Below are positions 6,295 through 14,180 of a stretch of 23,800 nucleotides of DNA, piece after piece. Positions within the stretch are counted from its first letter, which is position 1; every line of letters begins with the position of its first letter. The translations under genes and the position numbers were made by a program. The DNA lies in IMG/VR virus record IMGVR_UViG_3300006919_000452, positions 1 to 23,800 of that record; one strand, given 5' to 3'. This stretch comes from a virus. Under the pieces are notes generated by a model. The model saw only the letters and a program-made list of their open reading frames with translations. It did no database searches and was not told the DNA's origin.

Positions 6295-6755
6295 ACCAAT
6301 ACCTGCCTTAGCATCACACCAGGATCTTGATAGCCTTGGTTTTCCAACCAACGCTGTGTAACTGGTGGTCTAAAACCAATATCACCAGCGCATATTTCTT
6401 TGGCATTCATTGCCTCTGCCCAATTTTTTAGATTGAGCAGCAAGTCTTCAGCAAATCCTTTGTCTCTGTGTTCGGGTAACACATAGATAAATTCACAGTT
6501 GACTCTGATATCTGGACACCAAGTATAAGGTGCTGCATAAGCAAATGCTCCGCCAACTGTTTCACTGTTATATTCAACTGCCAGCACACGATGTGACGCA
6601 AGGATCATTCCTCTGCGTAGGCTTTCTAGTGTGGTGTCACTGTCGAATTGATGTGTGCTGCTGTATGGAGATTCAGCAAAATACTTTTTTGCAAGATCAG
6701 TTAAATCTTTCAAGTGATAACTTTGTGCTTCTATAATCACGATGCTCTGCCCCAT
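6291..6755 (-). CDS. GNAT-family N-acetyltransferase in the tail module
   Basis: 154 aa. The acetyl-CoA-binding motif A is visible as VLPEHRDKGFAEDLL (92-106), with R97-x-x-G100-x-A102 in the pyrophosphate loop. EFIYVLP forms the preceding strand and RWLENQGYQ (135-143) the usual C-terminal signature. The protein would transfer an acetyl group from acetyl-CoA to an amine; the substrate is unknown. It overlaps the preceding hub gene by 19 bases and has no strong Shine-Dalgarno, suggesting coupled translation. Its place between the hub protein and the tail tip means that it is expressed late with the virion. Acetyltransferase-fold proteins are known among structural genes of other phages, including T7 gp13. 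It may therefore modify a virion or host protein, or be an assembly factor. Confidence 0.85.
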   Translation of the reverse strand: MGQSIVIIEAQSYHLKDLTDLAKKYFAESPYSSTHQFDSDTTLESLRRGMILASHRVLAVEYNSETVGGAFAYAAPYTWCPDIRVNCEFIYVLPEHRDKGFAEDLLLNLKNWAEAMNAKEICAGDIGFRPPVTQRWLENQGYQDPGVMLRQVLV

Positions 6756-7315
6756 CTAATATCTTGCACACTGGCTGTGCTGTATTCCATTCCTCTATCA
6801 CCAGGGAACGCTCTTTGCTGACTGCCATCATTGGTTTTACGTCCTGCAGCTCTGTCGAAATCATAAAATTGATTTGCAGTTTGAAATGTCACAACACTTT
6901 CGGTTGCACTTTCTTGCACACTTGCACCCACAATAGCACCATCATAGATCATAATTGGATCAGTGAGCAATGCCATATCACTGTTGTTCAAGAACACTTT
7001 GTAAATTCTAAAAGGTCTGTGCAAGTAGTCATCATTGAGTGCAATGTTGATATAGGCATTTGATGCACCAGAGAATGTGATGTTGATATTGTTTACACGC
7101 ATTTCATCAATTTCTCTTACACCACTGTAAGCAAGAAATGTGCCTTGTGCCAAATAGGTTTGTGTGCCACCGCTTGTTTCTGTTGACGCAGCAATATCAA
7201 ACTGTGCATTAGTAAGATACAGTGGTGTTGCCAGTTGAAATTCCACAAGTTCACAGGTAATAAATGCTCTGCTGTTTAAGATTGTAACAGCACCTGGTGG
7301 TAGAGGACGAGTCAT
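6737..7315 (-). CDS. Baseplate hub / minor tail protein
   Basis: 192 aa. The C-terminal half (FLNNSDMALLTDPIMIYDGA, then SVVTFQTANQFYDFDRAAGR and FPGDRGMEY) is characteristic of hub proteins that precede the tail-tip gene in many siphoviruses, where the segment describes surface loops of a beta-barrel. A VQDIRWGRA end completes it. A GGAGGC Shine-Dalgarno lies about eight bases before the ATG at 7315. Between the distal tail protein and the tail tip this is the expected position of a lambda L-type protein. No Cys cluster for an iron-sulphur site (as in lambda L) is visible. Confidence 0.75.
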   Translation of the reverse strand: MTRPLPPGAVTILNSRAFITCELVEFQLATPLYLTNAQFDIAASTETSGGTQTYLAQGTFLAYSGVREIDEMRVNNINITFSGASNAYINIALNDDYLHRPFRIYKVFLNNSDMALLTDPIMIYDGAIVGASVQESATESVVTFQTANQFYDFDRAAGRKTNDGSQQRAFPGDRGMEYSTASVQDIRWGRAS

Positions 7316-7972
7316 TTACAATGCCTCCTGCAGACTTAGCTCCACTGAGTTTTCGCCGCCGATACCATATTGATATTCTTGGGTGTCGTTTTTGCTGAAC
7401 ACTGTAAATGGAACACCTGTATACACCACTGTGTCACTTGTGGTAACTGCGTCGGTTAAGTTTGGAAAGAAAGTGAGTGTGCCTGCACCAGCGGAATCAA
7501 AAGCAACATCTTCGGTTAACTGATACACCTTGTTGTGATTGCTAAATTTTATAAAATCGCCAGCAAGTAAACCTTCACTGGCACTTACGCCTGCACTGGC
7601 AAATTTTGCCGATCCATATGCTGTGTCAAAATTCACAGTGCTTGCTCCTGTGGCTGCATTGGCTGTGATAGTCATTGTGGTTGAATCGCCAGGATTTGCT
7701 GCTGCCACTGTGGCCACTGTGCCGGCAGTGTTGCTTAAAACTGGCACAATCAAACTCCAACTGTATAAACTGTTGCGTTGCTTGCTCAAGAAACCCATAA
7801 CACGAGCAAATTCTTGCCTGTCAAGGTGTGCATATTCAGCATCAATTTCCCAATACTGGCCAGCAATCTGTTTGCTTTGCCTAACACCACTGATAGCAAT
7901 GGTTGTGATAGTGGGTGCAACAGATTTAACTGTAACTGCGGTGAAGTCTGTGAGTGTAAGTGTTCCTGGCAT
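7316..7972 (-). CDS. Distal tail / minor tail protein
   Basis: 218 aa, directly after the tape measure. The N-terminal part has SGVRQSKQIAGQYWEIDAEY and RQEFARVMGFLSKQRNSLYS, a pattern seen in minor tail proteins at this position (M-like, distal tail). A Thr/Ala-rich insert (about 82-130) separates it from a beta-domain with GLLAGDFIKFSNHNKVYQL (135-153), a feature I associate with short carbohydrate-barrel-type inserts in tail proteins. Role: joins the end of the tail tube to the hub. Assignment is by position and pattern rather than a sharp motif. Confidence 0.7.
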   Translation of the reverse strand: MPGTLTLTDFTAVTVKSVAPTITTIAISGVRQSKQIAGQYWEIDAEYAHLDRQEFARVMGFLSKQRNSLYSWSLIVPVLSNTAGTVATVAAANPGDSTTMTITANAATGASTVNFDTAYGSAKFASAGVSASEGLLAGDFIKFSNHNKVYQLTEDVAFDSAGAGTLTFFPNLTDAVTTSDTVVYTGVPFTVFSKNDTQEYQYGIGGENSVELSLQEAL

Positions 7973-7990
7973 AGTTGTATTTAATCTCTC

Positions 7991-10228
7991 TTATACATTA
8001 CTGCGATTTCCGCGGTCATTCTGAGCCGTTTTGATCATATTCACAATCATTGGCTTGCGTTCAGCAAGCAATTGATCAAATCCTTTGGTGTCATTGGCCT
8101 GGATATAGAAGTTTACGTTTGTTGTGGCTGGTTCAAGATCATTGTTGCGTGTGATACCACCAGATGTAGCCGGAGTAAACATCTCAGGTCCATTTTCTCC
8201 AACAATGTAACTTTGTCCTCCCATAACAGGACCACCCAGTGCTCTGCCTGAATATTGTTGACTTCTAATAGCCGCTACCTGTGCTAGACCACTTGCTAAA
8301 ACAACGCCACCAATTATCAGATTCAATGGGAATGGCAGTTTTAGTGCATTTGCAACACCAGTGTAAGTGCTCATCAATGCTTCAGCAATGTTTAATGCCT
8401 TGGCTGCTTCGAATGCTTTTTTGTTGTATTGTCCAAGTTTGCTTAGTGCTTCTCCGGCCTGGCCAATTACATATTGAGTCTTATCATATTCTGACTTTTC
8501 TTCATACTCATTTCTTTTTCGTGCTAAATCTTGTGCGTCCTGGGCATTTACACCTAGAGCTTTTAGCTCTTTAGCATAGGCAATTTCTTTGAGTTTTTGA
8601 TTTCTAGCAATTAACGATTGTTCGCGATCATATTTTTTGATGATTAAGTTTAGATGTCTATCTTCAGCATCTTGTAATTTAACCTGATGAGCAAATTGTT
8701 TGTCCATCAAGCTAGACATTGTCATACTGTATTGTTCAAAACTTAGTTGTTGTTGTTGGTATAGTTCGGCAACACCTTGAATTGCAAGGCCCACCTCTTT
8801 GTTTTTTTCGATAGCGTCATTTGTATCAACTAATGCGTCGTTGGCAGCTTTTTGTGCTGCTGTTAATTTTTTGGTAATAGTAAGTTGAAGTGTTGAGATA
8901 TCTGTAAATTCACCAATAGCATCATTGACGCTATCTTGATTTTGTCTAAGACTATTTAATTCATCATTCAAATTTGCATATTCTGTTGCACTTAAATTAG
9001 TAGCAGTTAATTGAGCATTGATTGCAGAAATTTGTTCATCATAGCCCTTGGTTAGCTCGTTAAGTGCTGCAACCAGTGGTGTGCCTTCTTTAACCAAATC
9101 TTGCCAGGCCTGCGTATTTCTTTCGCTTGCTGCGTCTAATTTTTGTAATTCGCCATTGATGCGATTTACACTAGTAACCAAACTTCCACTGAGTTTATCA
9201 AATTCACTTTCCCCAACGCCCAATTTGGCATATAATCCATCTAAAGCACCCATTGCGTCAGCAATAGCAATGCCCAAACCAATCAATCCAACAACGCCTT
9301 TGCCAACCGCAGCTTTGTTAAGTCGTAGCATGCCAGTTCCGGCGGCTGCTGCCATTTTACCCATGCGATATAAACTTGTGCCAATGTGATAAACAACCAT
9401 TTGCAGTTTGATAGCCACAAACGCAACTGCTACTGCCCGAAGTTTGTCTATGTTATCAACTACCAGGGCAATAACATTAGCAGCAGCACTTGCCGCTTGA
9501 CCTAATCCTCTACCTAATTGTTCGATGAAAGTTTTATTTTGGCGTATAATAAAGGTAATAGTTTCTACCAATGTTTTTAAGCCACCTTTAGCACTTTCAC
9601 CAAAAGCAACATTGGCTTCAAACACTGCTCCTTGTAAATTGCTAAAACTCTGACTTAGTGTTGCAGCATTAACACTGGCAGCTCGCCCAAATTTGCCATT
9701 TTCTTCACCTAGTTTTCTTAACTCATCAACCAGTTCACGTGAACTGTCTGCTATAATTTTGTTGCCCTTGCCAATATCAGCAACAAATTTGTCATTGTCT
9801 TTGCTGACTTTAATACCAAACTCTTTTAGTCGTTCATATTCACCTGTAAGAGCGTCTGCAACAGCCTCGCCTAATTGTTCAAGGCTTTTACCGTTTGCTG
9901 TAGCAATATTTGAAAAGGCTGTCAAAGATTTATTAGTGGTGTCAATACCTCTACTGGTAAACAGAACAAACGCTTTGGTTATGTCATTGAGATCTTGAGG
10001 AAGACTATTGGCTAAGTCTTGTAGTCTGCCTAATTCTCTGTTTGCTTTGCTTTGACTACCAAGATATGTATTTAGAACTGTTCTGTATTTTTCAAAAGCA
10101 GTATACTGCTGCACAATAGCTTTGGTAGCCAATGCACTAGCTAACGCACCAAGAGCAGCAGTTACTCTACCTAATGCTTTGTCGGCTTGCCTGGTATCGG
10201 CATTGATTTTAAGTGTTGCGTCTGCCAC
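7991..10228 (-). CDS. Tail tape measure protein
   Basis: 745 aa with the usual architecture. An N-terminal helical region (ADATLKINADTRQADKALGR) leads into NSLPQDLNDITKAFVLFTSR and EAVADALTGEYERLKEFGIK, a segment widely conserved in lambda-type tape measures. Hydrophobic stretches follow (about 250-290, 312-330 and 630-655), then long coiled coils rich in Lys/Glu/Gln. The C-terminal VGENGPEMFTP (676-686) is typical of the family. At about 0.15 nm per residue it predicts a tail near 110 nm (inference). The start is GTG at 10228, with AAGGAG ten bases upstream; the frameshifted chaperone gene overlaps it by 20 bases. It sets tail length and is ejected into the host envelope with the DNA. Confidence 0.93.
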   Translation of the reverse strand: MADATLKINADTRQADKALGRVTAALGALASALATKAIVQQYTAFEKYRTVLNTYLGSQSKANRELGRLQDLANSLPQDLNDITKAFVLFTSRGIDTTNKSLTAFSNIATANGKSLEQLGEAVADALTGEYERLKEFGIKVSKDNDKFVADIGKGNKIIADSSRELVDELRKLGEENGKFGRAASVNAATLSQSFSNLQGAVFEANVAFGESAKGGLKTLVETITFIIRQNKTFIEQLGRGLGQAASAAANVIALVVDNIDKLRAVAVAFVAIKLQMVVYHIGTSLYRMGKMAAAAGTGMLRLNKAAVGKGVVGLIGLGIAIADAMGALDGLYAKLGVGESEFDKLSGSLVTSVNRINGELQKLDAASERNTQAWQDLVKEGTPLVAALNELTKGYDEQISAINAQLTATNLSATEYANLNDELNSLRQNQDSVNDAIGEFTDISTLQLTITKKLTAAQKAANDALVDTNDAIEKNKEVGLAIQGVAELYQQQQLSFEQYSMTMSSLMDKQFAHQVKLQDAEDRHLNLIIKKYDREQSLIARNQKLKEIAYAKELKALGVNAQDAQDLARKRNEYEEKSEYDKTQYVIGQAGEALSKLGQYNKKAFEAAKALNIAEALMSTYTGVANALKLPFPLNLIIGGVVLASGLAQVAAIRSQQYSGRALGGPVMGGQSYIVGENGPEMFTPATSGGITRNNDLEPATTNVNFYIQANDTKGFDQLLAERKPMIVNMIKTAQNDRGNRSNV

Positions 10229-10723
10229 GATTCATTTGCTCCTTCGTGCGTTGGTTATCAATCTTAAAGAAAGCAGCCCAACACTTGAGTTCGAACACTG
10301 ATATGTTCATCCCCTCGGCAAGGGTAATCCCTAATTCCCGACACAGCGACATCAAGAACATGATGTCGTGGTCGGCCTTTAGTTTTTTTCCACATCCTCT
10401 AGTGAGTCTTCATCAACACCATTGATAGCACTGGCGATTCGAATAATCACTGCTGGATCTACTTCGTTTAACAATGTAACTCTGTCTGCATTTTGAAACA
10501 TCTTTGTTCCGTCAGCATTTCTTGCTTTTACAATAAGACTTTGCACCAGTGCATCCACTGGTTTGCCTTCTTGCTGTAGTTTCAAGATTTGACTTTCGTC
10601 TCTTAGAGGTGATGTTTGATAGAAGTAAACAGTTGTTTCCCACTCTGGCACGTCAATGCTGTTCAGTGATCCGTCAAGTTTACTGCGGAAGTGTGTAGTC
10701 GCTTTGTTTAATATTGCATTCAT
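10209..10723 (-). CDS. Tail assembly chaperone, -1 frameshift product (G-T type)
   Basis: Reading shifts -1 at the A-AAA-AAC heptamer (10388-10382), so the 114-residue first part continues for 57 codons: LKADHDIMFLMSLCRELGIT, then LAEGMNISVFELKCWAAFFK, then 17 more to a TAA at 10209. The extension fills an otherwise empty 150-base gap and overlaps the tape-measure start by 20 bases, as T overlaps H in lambda. Its sequence (LCRELGITL, FELKCWAAFF) is typical of chaperone C-terminal domains. The longer form binds tail-tube subunits and guides them onto the tape measure, and is absent from the finished virion. A frame with 57 clean codons and domain-like sequence makes this a confident prediction. 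Confidence 0.85.
10338..10388 (-). promoter_or_regulatory. Programmed -1 ribosomal frameshift site: slippery heptamer plus hairpin
   Basis: The heptamer A-AAA-AAC (10388-10382) is followed at once by the zero-frame stop TAA. Six bases later a stem begins: CCGAC/GTCGG (10371-10375 with 10338-10342) encloses a perfect 8-bp stem CGACATCA/TGATGTCG (10361-10368 with 10347-10354) and a 6-base loop. Heptamer, short spacer and strong hairpin are the standard parts of a -1 frameshift signal. Confidence 0.85.
10379..10723 (-). CDS. Tail assembly chaperone, unshifted product (G type)
   Basis: 114 aa, between the tail-completion gene and the tape measure. It has no catalytic motif. The sequence WETTVYFYQTSPLRDESQIL and VDALVQSLIVKARNADGTKM is of the kind seen in tail-assembly chaperones that precede a tape-measure gene, and it ends in an acidic tail just at the slippery site. 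The ATG at 10723 has a good AAGGAG Shine-Dalgarno and overlaps the end of the previous gene. It should be the more abundant form, with the frameshifted form a minor fraction; the ratio cannot be predicted. Confidence 0.85.
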   Translation of the reverse strand: MNAILNKATTHFRSKLDGSLNSIDVPEWETTVYFYQTSPLRDESQILKLQQEGKPVDALVQSLIVKARNADGTKMFQNADRVTLLNEVDPAVIIRIASAINGVDEDSLEDVEKN

Positions 10724-11028
10724 CTGGTTATTCTCCTTGTTTGACCTGTAAGTCTTCTTAAGGTCGGTTTAAGTATACCTCGAGGAGCTTGTTTACTCCA
10801 GCCCTTGTCCAGTCTCTCGATATACGGAACATCATTGATTGCTTCGGCATTTCTGCCTCTGCCTTCAACATGCCATGCTCTTTGGGCTTTTCCACTACGA
10901 CGAGGTGTAAATCCTCTAGCAATCACAGAAGCGTCTTCGATGATTTCTTCGGTAAACTCGTCTAGTGCTTGCCCCAACTTGCGCTGCAAATTGGGACTAA
11001 CAGTTACGTTAGCCCCAATTTTTAACAT
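10720..11028 (-). CDS. Tail completion / head-tail joining protein, HK97 gp10-like
   Basis: 102 aa. TPRRSGKAQRAWHVEGRGR followed by INDVPYIERLDKGWSKQAPR matches the family pattern: T-P-x-x-[ST]-G near the start, aromatic and Ile-Asn centre, then Y-x-x-x-[LE]-x-x-G and A-P-x-G. Such proteins join the tail end to the capsid connector. Its start overlaps the stop of the tail-tube gene (TAATG). In most siphoviruses this gene lies before the tail tube; here it lies after it, so the order is unusual though the function should be unchanged. Confidence 0.8.
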   Translation of the reverse strand: MLKIGANVTVSPNLQRKLGQALDEFTEEIIEDASVIARGFTPRRSGKAQRAWHVEGRGRNAEAINDVPYIERLDKGWSKQAPRGILKPTLRRLTGQTRRITR

Positions 11029-11444
11029 TATGGTGCGTCACCAATTGTCATTGGACCATTGCCCTGGAAGCTGATACTTGCTGTAACCATGCCTTCCATT
11101 TCACTGCTTACGCTGAAACCAGTGATATAGATGTTGCCACTGATCTTTGGGAATCCAGCAAAGTTGCCACCTGGATATGCAATCAATGCAACTGGTGCTG
11201 GTCCGCCTGAACCATCTCCAGCAAAGTTGCCTGGCCAGGCTGATTGATAGACTGATGCACTGTCATACAGCACGTCAGCACTACCTGACCATTCATTCAT
11301 GCCAGTTTTGTATTCTCTGTAAACATCACCCATTGCTGTTGCTTCGATTGTGTTTACAGTGTGATCAATGGTAAAATTGGTGACTTCAGCTACTGCTGTG
11401 CCACCAAGAAAGATTGATCCTTGTTGACCTGTATAGGTTGCCAT
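11028..11444 (-). CDS. Major tail (tube) protein
   Basis: 138 aa. The N-terminal ATYTGQQGSIFLGGTAVAEV and TNFTIDHTVNTIEATAMGD, then REYKTGMNEWSGSADVLYD, follow the tail-tube pattern (strand with G-x-I-x-x-G, a T-x-E-A-T-x-x-G-D turn, W-x-G near residue 52). The C-terminal half is beta-rich (KISGNIYITGFSVSSEMEGM). Copies stack in hexamer rings to make the tail tube. A GAGGAGAA Shine-Dalgarno precedes the ATG at 11444. No sheath gene is adjacent, in keeping with a non-contractile tail. Confidence 0.88.
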   Translation of the reverse strand: MATYTGQQGSIFLGGTAVAEVTNFTIDHTVNTIEATAMGDVYREYKTGMNEWSGSADVLYDSASVYQSAWPGNFAGDGSGGPAPVALIAYPGGNFAGFPKISGNIYITGFSVSSEMEGMVTASISFQGNGPMTIGDAP

Positions 11445-11445
11445 A

Positions 11446-11637
11446 TTAGTTCTCCTCTTTTGGCTCTATGATATCAGCCTCTGCCGTCAAAATTGCTTGA
11501 GGTTTGGGTTGACTTTTTACTGGCTTATTCTCTGTTTTAACAACAGATTCAAAACCAATTTTACGGTAGGCTTCAAGATCTGCAGGATTGATCCATTTGC
11601 TCTTGCTGCCATTATTCACTTCAATTGTGTTGTTCAT
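11446..11637 (-). CDS. Small protein between tail terminator and tail tube, unknown
   Basis: 63 aa, Lys/Glu/Pro-rich. The central INPADLEAYRKIGFESV resembles a short domain found in small phage proteins beside head-tail genes, and the tail (KPVKSQPKPQAILTAEADII) is probably disordered. It starts in an ATGA overlap with the preceding gene. Function is unknown; tail assembly or a minor decoration role is possible from context alone. Confidence 0.7.
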   Translation of the reverse strand: MNNTIEVNNGSKSKWINPADLEAYRKIGFESVVKTENKPVKSQPKPQAILTAEADIIEPKEEN

Positions 11638-12062
11638 GATTGTCCTCTTGGATAGGTGTAATATACTTCTACCATAATATCCACTTTGCCATACATATCC
11701 GGCATGTCAAAGTCAACAGTTACTTCGTTTACACGGCTGATTCGAGCTGCACCGCCCCTGGATCTATCCAGTTCAAGTGTGTCCTCGATTGCTTCGATTG
11801 CAGCGTTTCGCAATGTGTCAATGTTTTTACCATTAACATAAACTGCCAACAACACTTCAAGCATGCTGCTTCGTGTCATTGACGGTATCATCGATTCATC
11901 TGTCTTGGTTTCGTCAGCAGTTTGGATATAAATTGCTGGGAACTGTTGACGGCTTAGCTTGGTTGGATCAAAGTTGCTCCGTGTAACCAGGCCAAAGCGT
12001 GGATCTGTTGCGTTTTGCAACACTTCCACAATGTTTTCGACAATTTGCTCTCTTTTGCTCAT
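11634..12062 (-). CDS. Tail terminator protein
   Basis: 142 aa. The layout SKREQIVENIVEVLQNATD (helix), then PAIYIQTADE, LEVLLAVYVNGKN, TLRNAAIEAIEDTLELD and a final VEVYYTYPRGQS strand is the alpha-beta pattern of tail terminator proteins (gpU class). In these the helix carries the inter-subunit contacts and the last strand ends in Y-x-Y or similar. The ATG at 12062 follows AAAGGT. It would stop tail-tube growth at the length set by the tape measure and bind the connector. Confidence 0.75.
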   Translation of the reverse strand: MSKREQIVENIVEVLQNATDPRFGLVTRSNFDPTKLSRQQFPAIYIQTADETKTDESMIPSMTRSSMLEVLLAVYVNGKNIDTLRNAAIEAIEDTLELDRSRGGAARISRVNEVTVDFDMPDMYGKVDIMVEVYYTYPRGQS

Positions 12063-12065
12063 CGT

Positions 12066-12512
12066 TTACCTTTGTAATCTCAGGAAGTATTGTGGCTCTC
12101 TTTCTGCACTGGTTATGGTGCTGTCGCCATCAAAATCATACAACACACCATCGCGAAGCACAAGATCAAATTCTTCCTTGTATCTTTCGCGATAGTATGT
12201 CATCATTTCCCCAAATCTGTCGCCATCTGGCTCAAATTTGTTTAACTGTGGTAGAACATAGAAACTTAGACAATGAAAAACGGCGCTCCGAGTAAACTGT
12301 GTATCTTCAAGCAACAGCGGATTCATTTCCGGTGAACTCACAATTCTAATATCGTGGACTGCACGATATGAAACTGTTGGCCACCAGCGAATACGCAATT
12401 CTCGCAAGATGTCTTGCTCGGTTTTGGCATGGTATGAACTGAAGTCCTGAATACCATAGTCATATAGATCTGGTAGATATTCTAATAGATCTGCGTCATT
12501 GCTCATCATCAT
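12066..12512 (-). CDS. Head-tail connector / adaptor protein
   Basis: 148 aa, lying just after the capsid gene and rich in helices (TEQDILRELRIRWWPTVSYR, KFEPDGDRFGEMMTYYRERY). The short LVLRDGVLYDFDGDST turn is typical of adaptor proteins. This is the right size, place and secondary structure for the ring between portal and tail. The first of three in-frame ATGs (12512) has a GGAGGG Shine-Dalgarno at the best spacing. No sharp motif is present, so this is an assignment from position and general pattern. Confidence 0.7.
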   Translation of the reverse strand: MMMSNDADLLEYLPDLYDYGIQDFSSYHAKTEQDILRELRIRWWPTVSYRAVHDIRIVSSPEMNPLLLEDTQFTRSAVFHCLSFYVLPQLNKFEPDGDRFGEMMTYYRERYKEEFDLVLRDGVLYDFDGDSTITSAEREPQYFLRLQR

Positions 12513-12527
12513 GGTCTATCCCTCCGA

Positions 12528-13373
12528 TTAAGCTACAATTGAACTGTCAAAGAATAGTGTCTGTCCGTAATCATCATAGATTTCGCCAACGCCATACTGC
12601 ATCGAACAAACAATATCTGTTCCAATTCTGCTAGCGTCACGCTGGATTTCCAATTTTAGATCGCCGACCATGGCCAATCCAAGTGCATCACCGTGGAAGA
12701 TGGCGCCTTTGAATTCACTTGCATCAACACCGCCAACAATGTTAGCGTTTTCATACACTGGAATACCAAACAATAGACCCAAATAGCCTTCACGCATTGC
12801 ATCGTTGGCATAGTCACCTAGTGGGTTCTGCCATGCATTTGTGATGTCTGATTTAAGATCATATGCAATATATGGTGAGATAACAATAGCTGTGCGCTCT
12901 ACAGGAACTTGGCGTCCACGTAGTTGTGCTGCTGCGTTTGCAACATTGGCTGCTGTGATTGCTGCTGTGCCGTCACCAGTGACATTTGTGAAGTTGCCAA
13001 GTAGCACACAAAGATCTGTGTCCACTTTGCGAGCAATTGCTTCACCAAAGAGACGACCAAGATCAGCAGTTACGTTTGATGCTGCTGTGTCCATTGCAAG
13101 GTCACTTACAAGTGTGCGAATTGCACTTGTTGCAACTGTTAGTGTTGCACCTGAAGTTGAAATTGGTGTGTCAGTTACAACTGCGCCTTCTGTGTGATCA
13201 GCTGCTGTTTGCTGTGGGTAAATTGGCACTGTGATTGTGTTGCCTGATGCCATTGGCACATTGTAGTTTTTGACAAGACCCTGCATGATTGAACGCTGTG
13301 ATGCGACAAACATTGCTTCGGCTGTGATTGCCGGTAGTAGGTCGTCTAGGGTTGTGGTTGTTGAACCTGCCAT
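12528..13373 (-). CDS. Major capsid protein (HK97 fold)
   Basis: 281 aa. The N-terminal helix region (TTLDDLLPAITAEAMFVASQ) leads into MASGNTITVPIYPQQTAADH (E-loop-like). TDTPISTSGATLTVATSAIR follows, and AVERTAIVISPYIAYDLKSD-type segments (near residues 158-175) complete a typical capsid pattern. FGIPVYENANIVGG (about 203-216) and the GAIFHGDALGLAMVGDLKLE region (223-242) are usual in the C-terminal half. At 281 residues it is a short capsid protein with no obvious protease domain nearby, so assembly depends on the scaffold gene upstream. An AAGGAG Shine-Dalgarno precedes the ATG at 13373. Confidence 0.92.
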   Translation of the reverse strand: MAGSTTTTLDDLLPAITAEAMFVASQRSIMQGLVKNYNVPMASGNTITVPIYPQQTAADHTEGAVVTDTPISTSGATLTVATSAIRTLVSDLAMDTAASNVTADLGRLFGEAIARKVDTDLCVLLGNFTNVTGDGTAAITAANVANAAAQLRGRQVPVERTAIVISPYIAYDLKSDITNAWQNPLGDYANDAMREGYLGLLFGIPVYENANIVGGVDASEFKGAIFHGDALGLAMVGDLKLEIQRDASRIGTDIVCSMQYGVGEIYDDYGQTLFFDSSIVA

Positions 13374-13393
13374 TTTGAATTCTCCTTATAAGA

Positions 13394-14089
13394 TTAACTG
13401 GCTAAGCCGCTGCTCCTGCGATATTCTGCATAGAGTTTGCGGTGTTCTGGATTTTTAAAATCCAGTTTAGTGATATCCAAAGGTGCATTGTGGTTGTTGT
13501 CACGCACATTGCCTTTGGTGCCACTACCTTTTGCGGTTGCACTTAAGAAATGTGGATTTGCAGTTAAGAATTCTGATACCAAGTCTTCCATGCCCATTGG
13601 GTCACCGTTGTCTGTGTATCTTACAGTGTTTGTTTTGGTGTCAACCACTTCAACTTCTCCTGTTTCATTCATGCGAACTGAATTCTTTACCAAGTTAACA
13701 ACTTGTTCGGGATTAACAGCACGCTTCTTGCTTGCAATATTCAGCATTGCTCCATCAATTTTGATGTTGTGCAATTCTTGTTGCAAAGTTTGAATAACAG
13801 AATCTTTTTTATGCACAGTTTCTTTTAGAATTTCTTCAAACTGTCCACGTTTTTTCTGATCTTCTACTTTGCGAGCCTCTTCGGCTTCAGTGAGTTGTTG
13901 ATAGCGTTCAAGATCCACATCGGCAAATTTGCGTTCGAACTTTTTGCGTTCTCTTTCAACTCTTTCGGCAACAATGCGATTCACTTCTTCCTGACTTAGG
14001 CTGCGTGATTCAGTTGTTGTCGCTTCCACCTGGCTGTCAGAGTCGCCAGTCGTCTCTTTTACCTGTTCAATTTGGCTTTCAGTTTCCAT
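13394..14089 (-). CDS. Capsid scaffolding protein
   Basis: 231 aa, located directly before the capsid gene. The N-terminal 30 residues are acidic/Ser-Thr-rich. Residues 31-110 are charged and helical (SLSQEEVNRIVAERVERERK, then LTEAEEARKVEDQKKRGQFE), with coiled-coil spacing. The C-terminal part is less charged and ends FKNPEHRKLYAEYRRSSG, a short basic helix of the type that binds capsid subunits in other phages. No protease motif is seen, so this is scaffold rather than a fused protease. A GAGGAA Shine-Dalgarno precedes the ATG at 14089. Confidence 0.88.
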   Translation of the reverse strand: METESQIEQVKETTGDSDSQVEATTTESRSLSQEEVNRIVAERVERERKKFERKFADVDLERYQQLTEAEEARKVEDQKKRGQFEEILKETVHKKDSVIQTLQQELHNIKIDGAMLNIASKKRAVNPEQVVNLVKNSVRMNETGEVEVVDTKTNTVRYTDNGDPMGMEDLVSEFLTANPHFLSATAKGSGTKGNVRDNNHNAPLDITKLDFKNPEHRKLYAEYRRSSGLAS

Positions 14090-14180
14090 TTTTTTTCCTC
14101 TATGAGTGTTAATACCTGCATAATGCAGTGATAGTGTTATTTAGTCTAACCATTATTTTCTGGTTTTCTTTGATTTCTTT
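14090..14180 (-). other. 91-base intergenic gap before the scaffold gene
   Basis: One of the few gaps in the structural operon. It contains a near-palindrome CTGCATAATGCAG (minus CTGCATTATGCAG, about 14117-14129) and a weak 5-bp hairpin near 14150, but no convincing -35/-10 pair and no terminator. It may hold an internal late promoter of a type not recognisable here, or an RNA processing site. Confidence 0.35.

Noticed and set aside
6295-6351. Longer start for the tail tip protein at 6351
   Set aside because: The extra 19 residues (MVGKPRLSRSWC...) lie inside the acetyltransferase gene with no ribosome site; the 6294 start gives a standard ATGA overlap.
7539-8024. 161-aa plus-strand frame and other plus-strand frames in the tail region
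   Set aside because: All lie opposite convincing minus-strand structural genes; composition is that of antisense translation of Thr/Val/Ala-rich proteins.
14090-14180. Late promoter in the gap before the scaffold gene
   Set aside because: Only a poor -35 (TTAGAC) could be paired with CATTAT; not enough to call a promoter.
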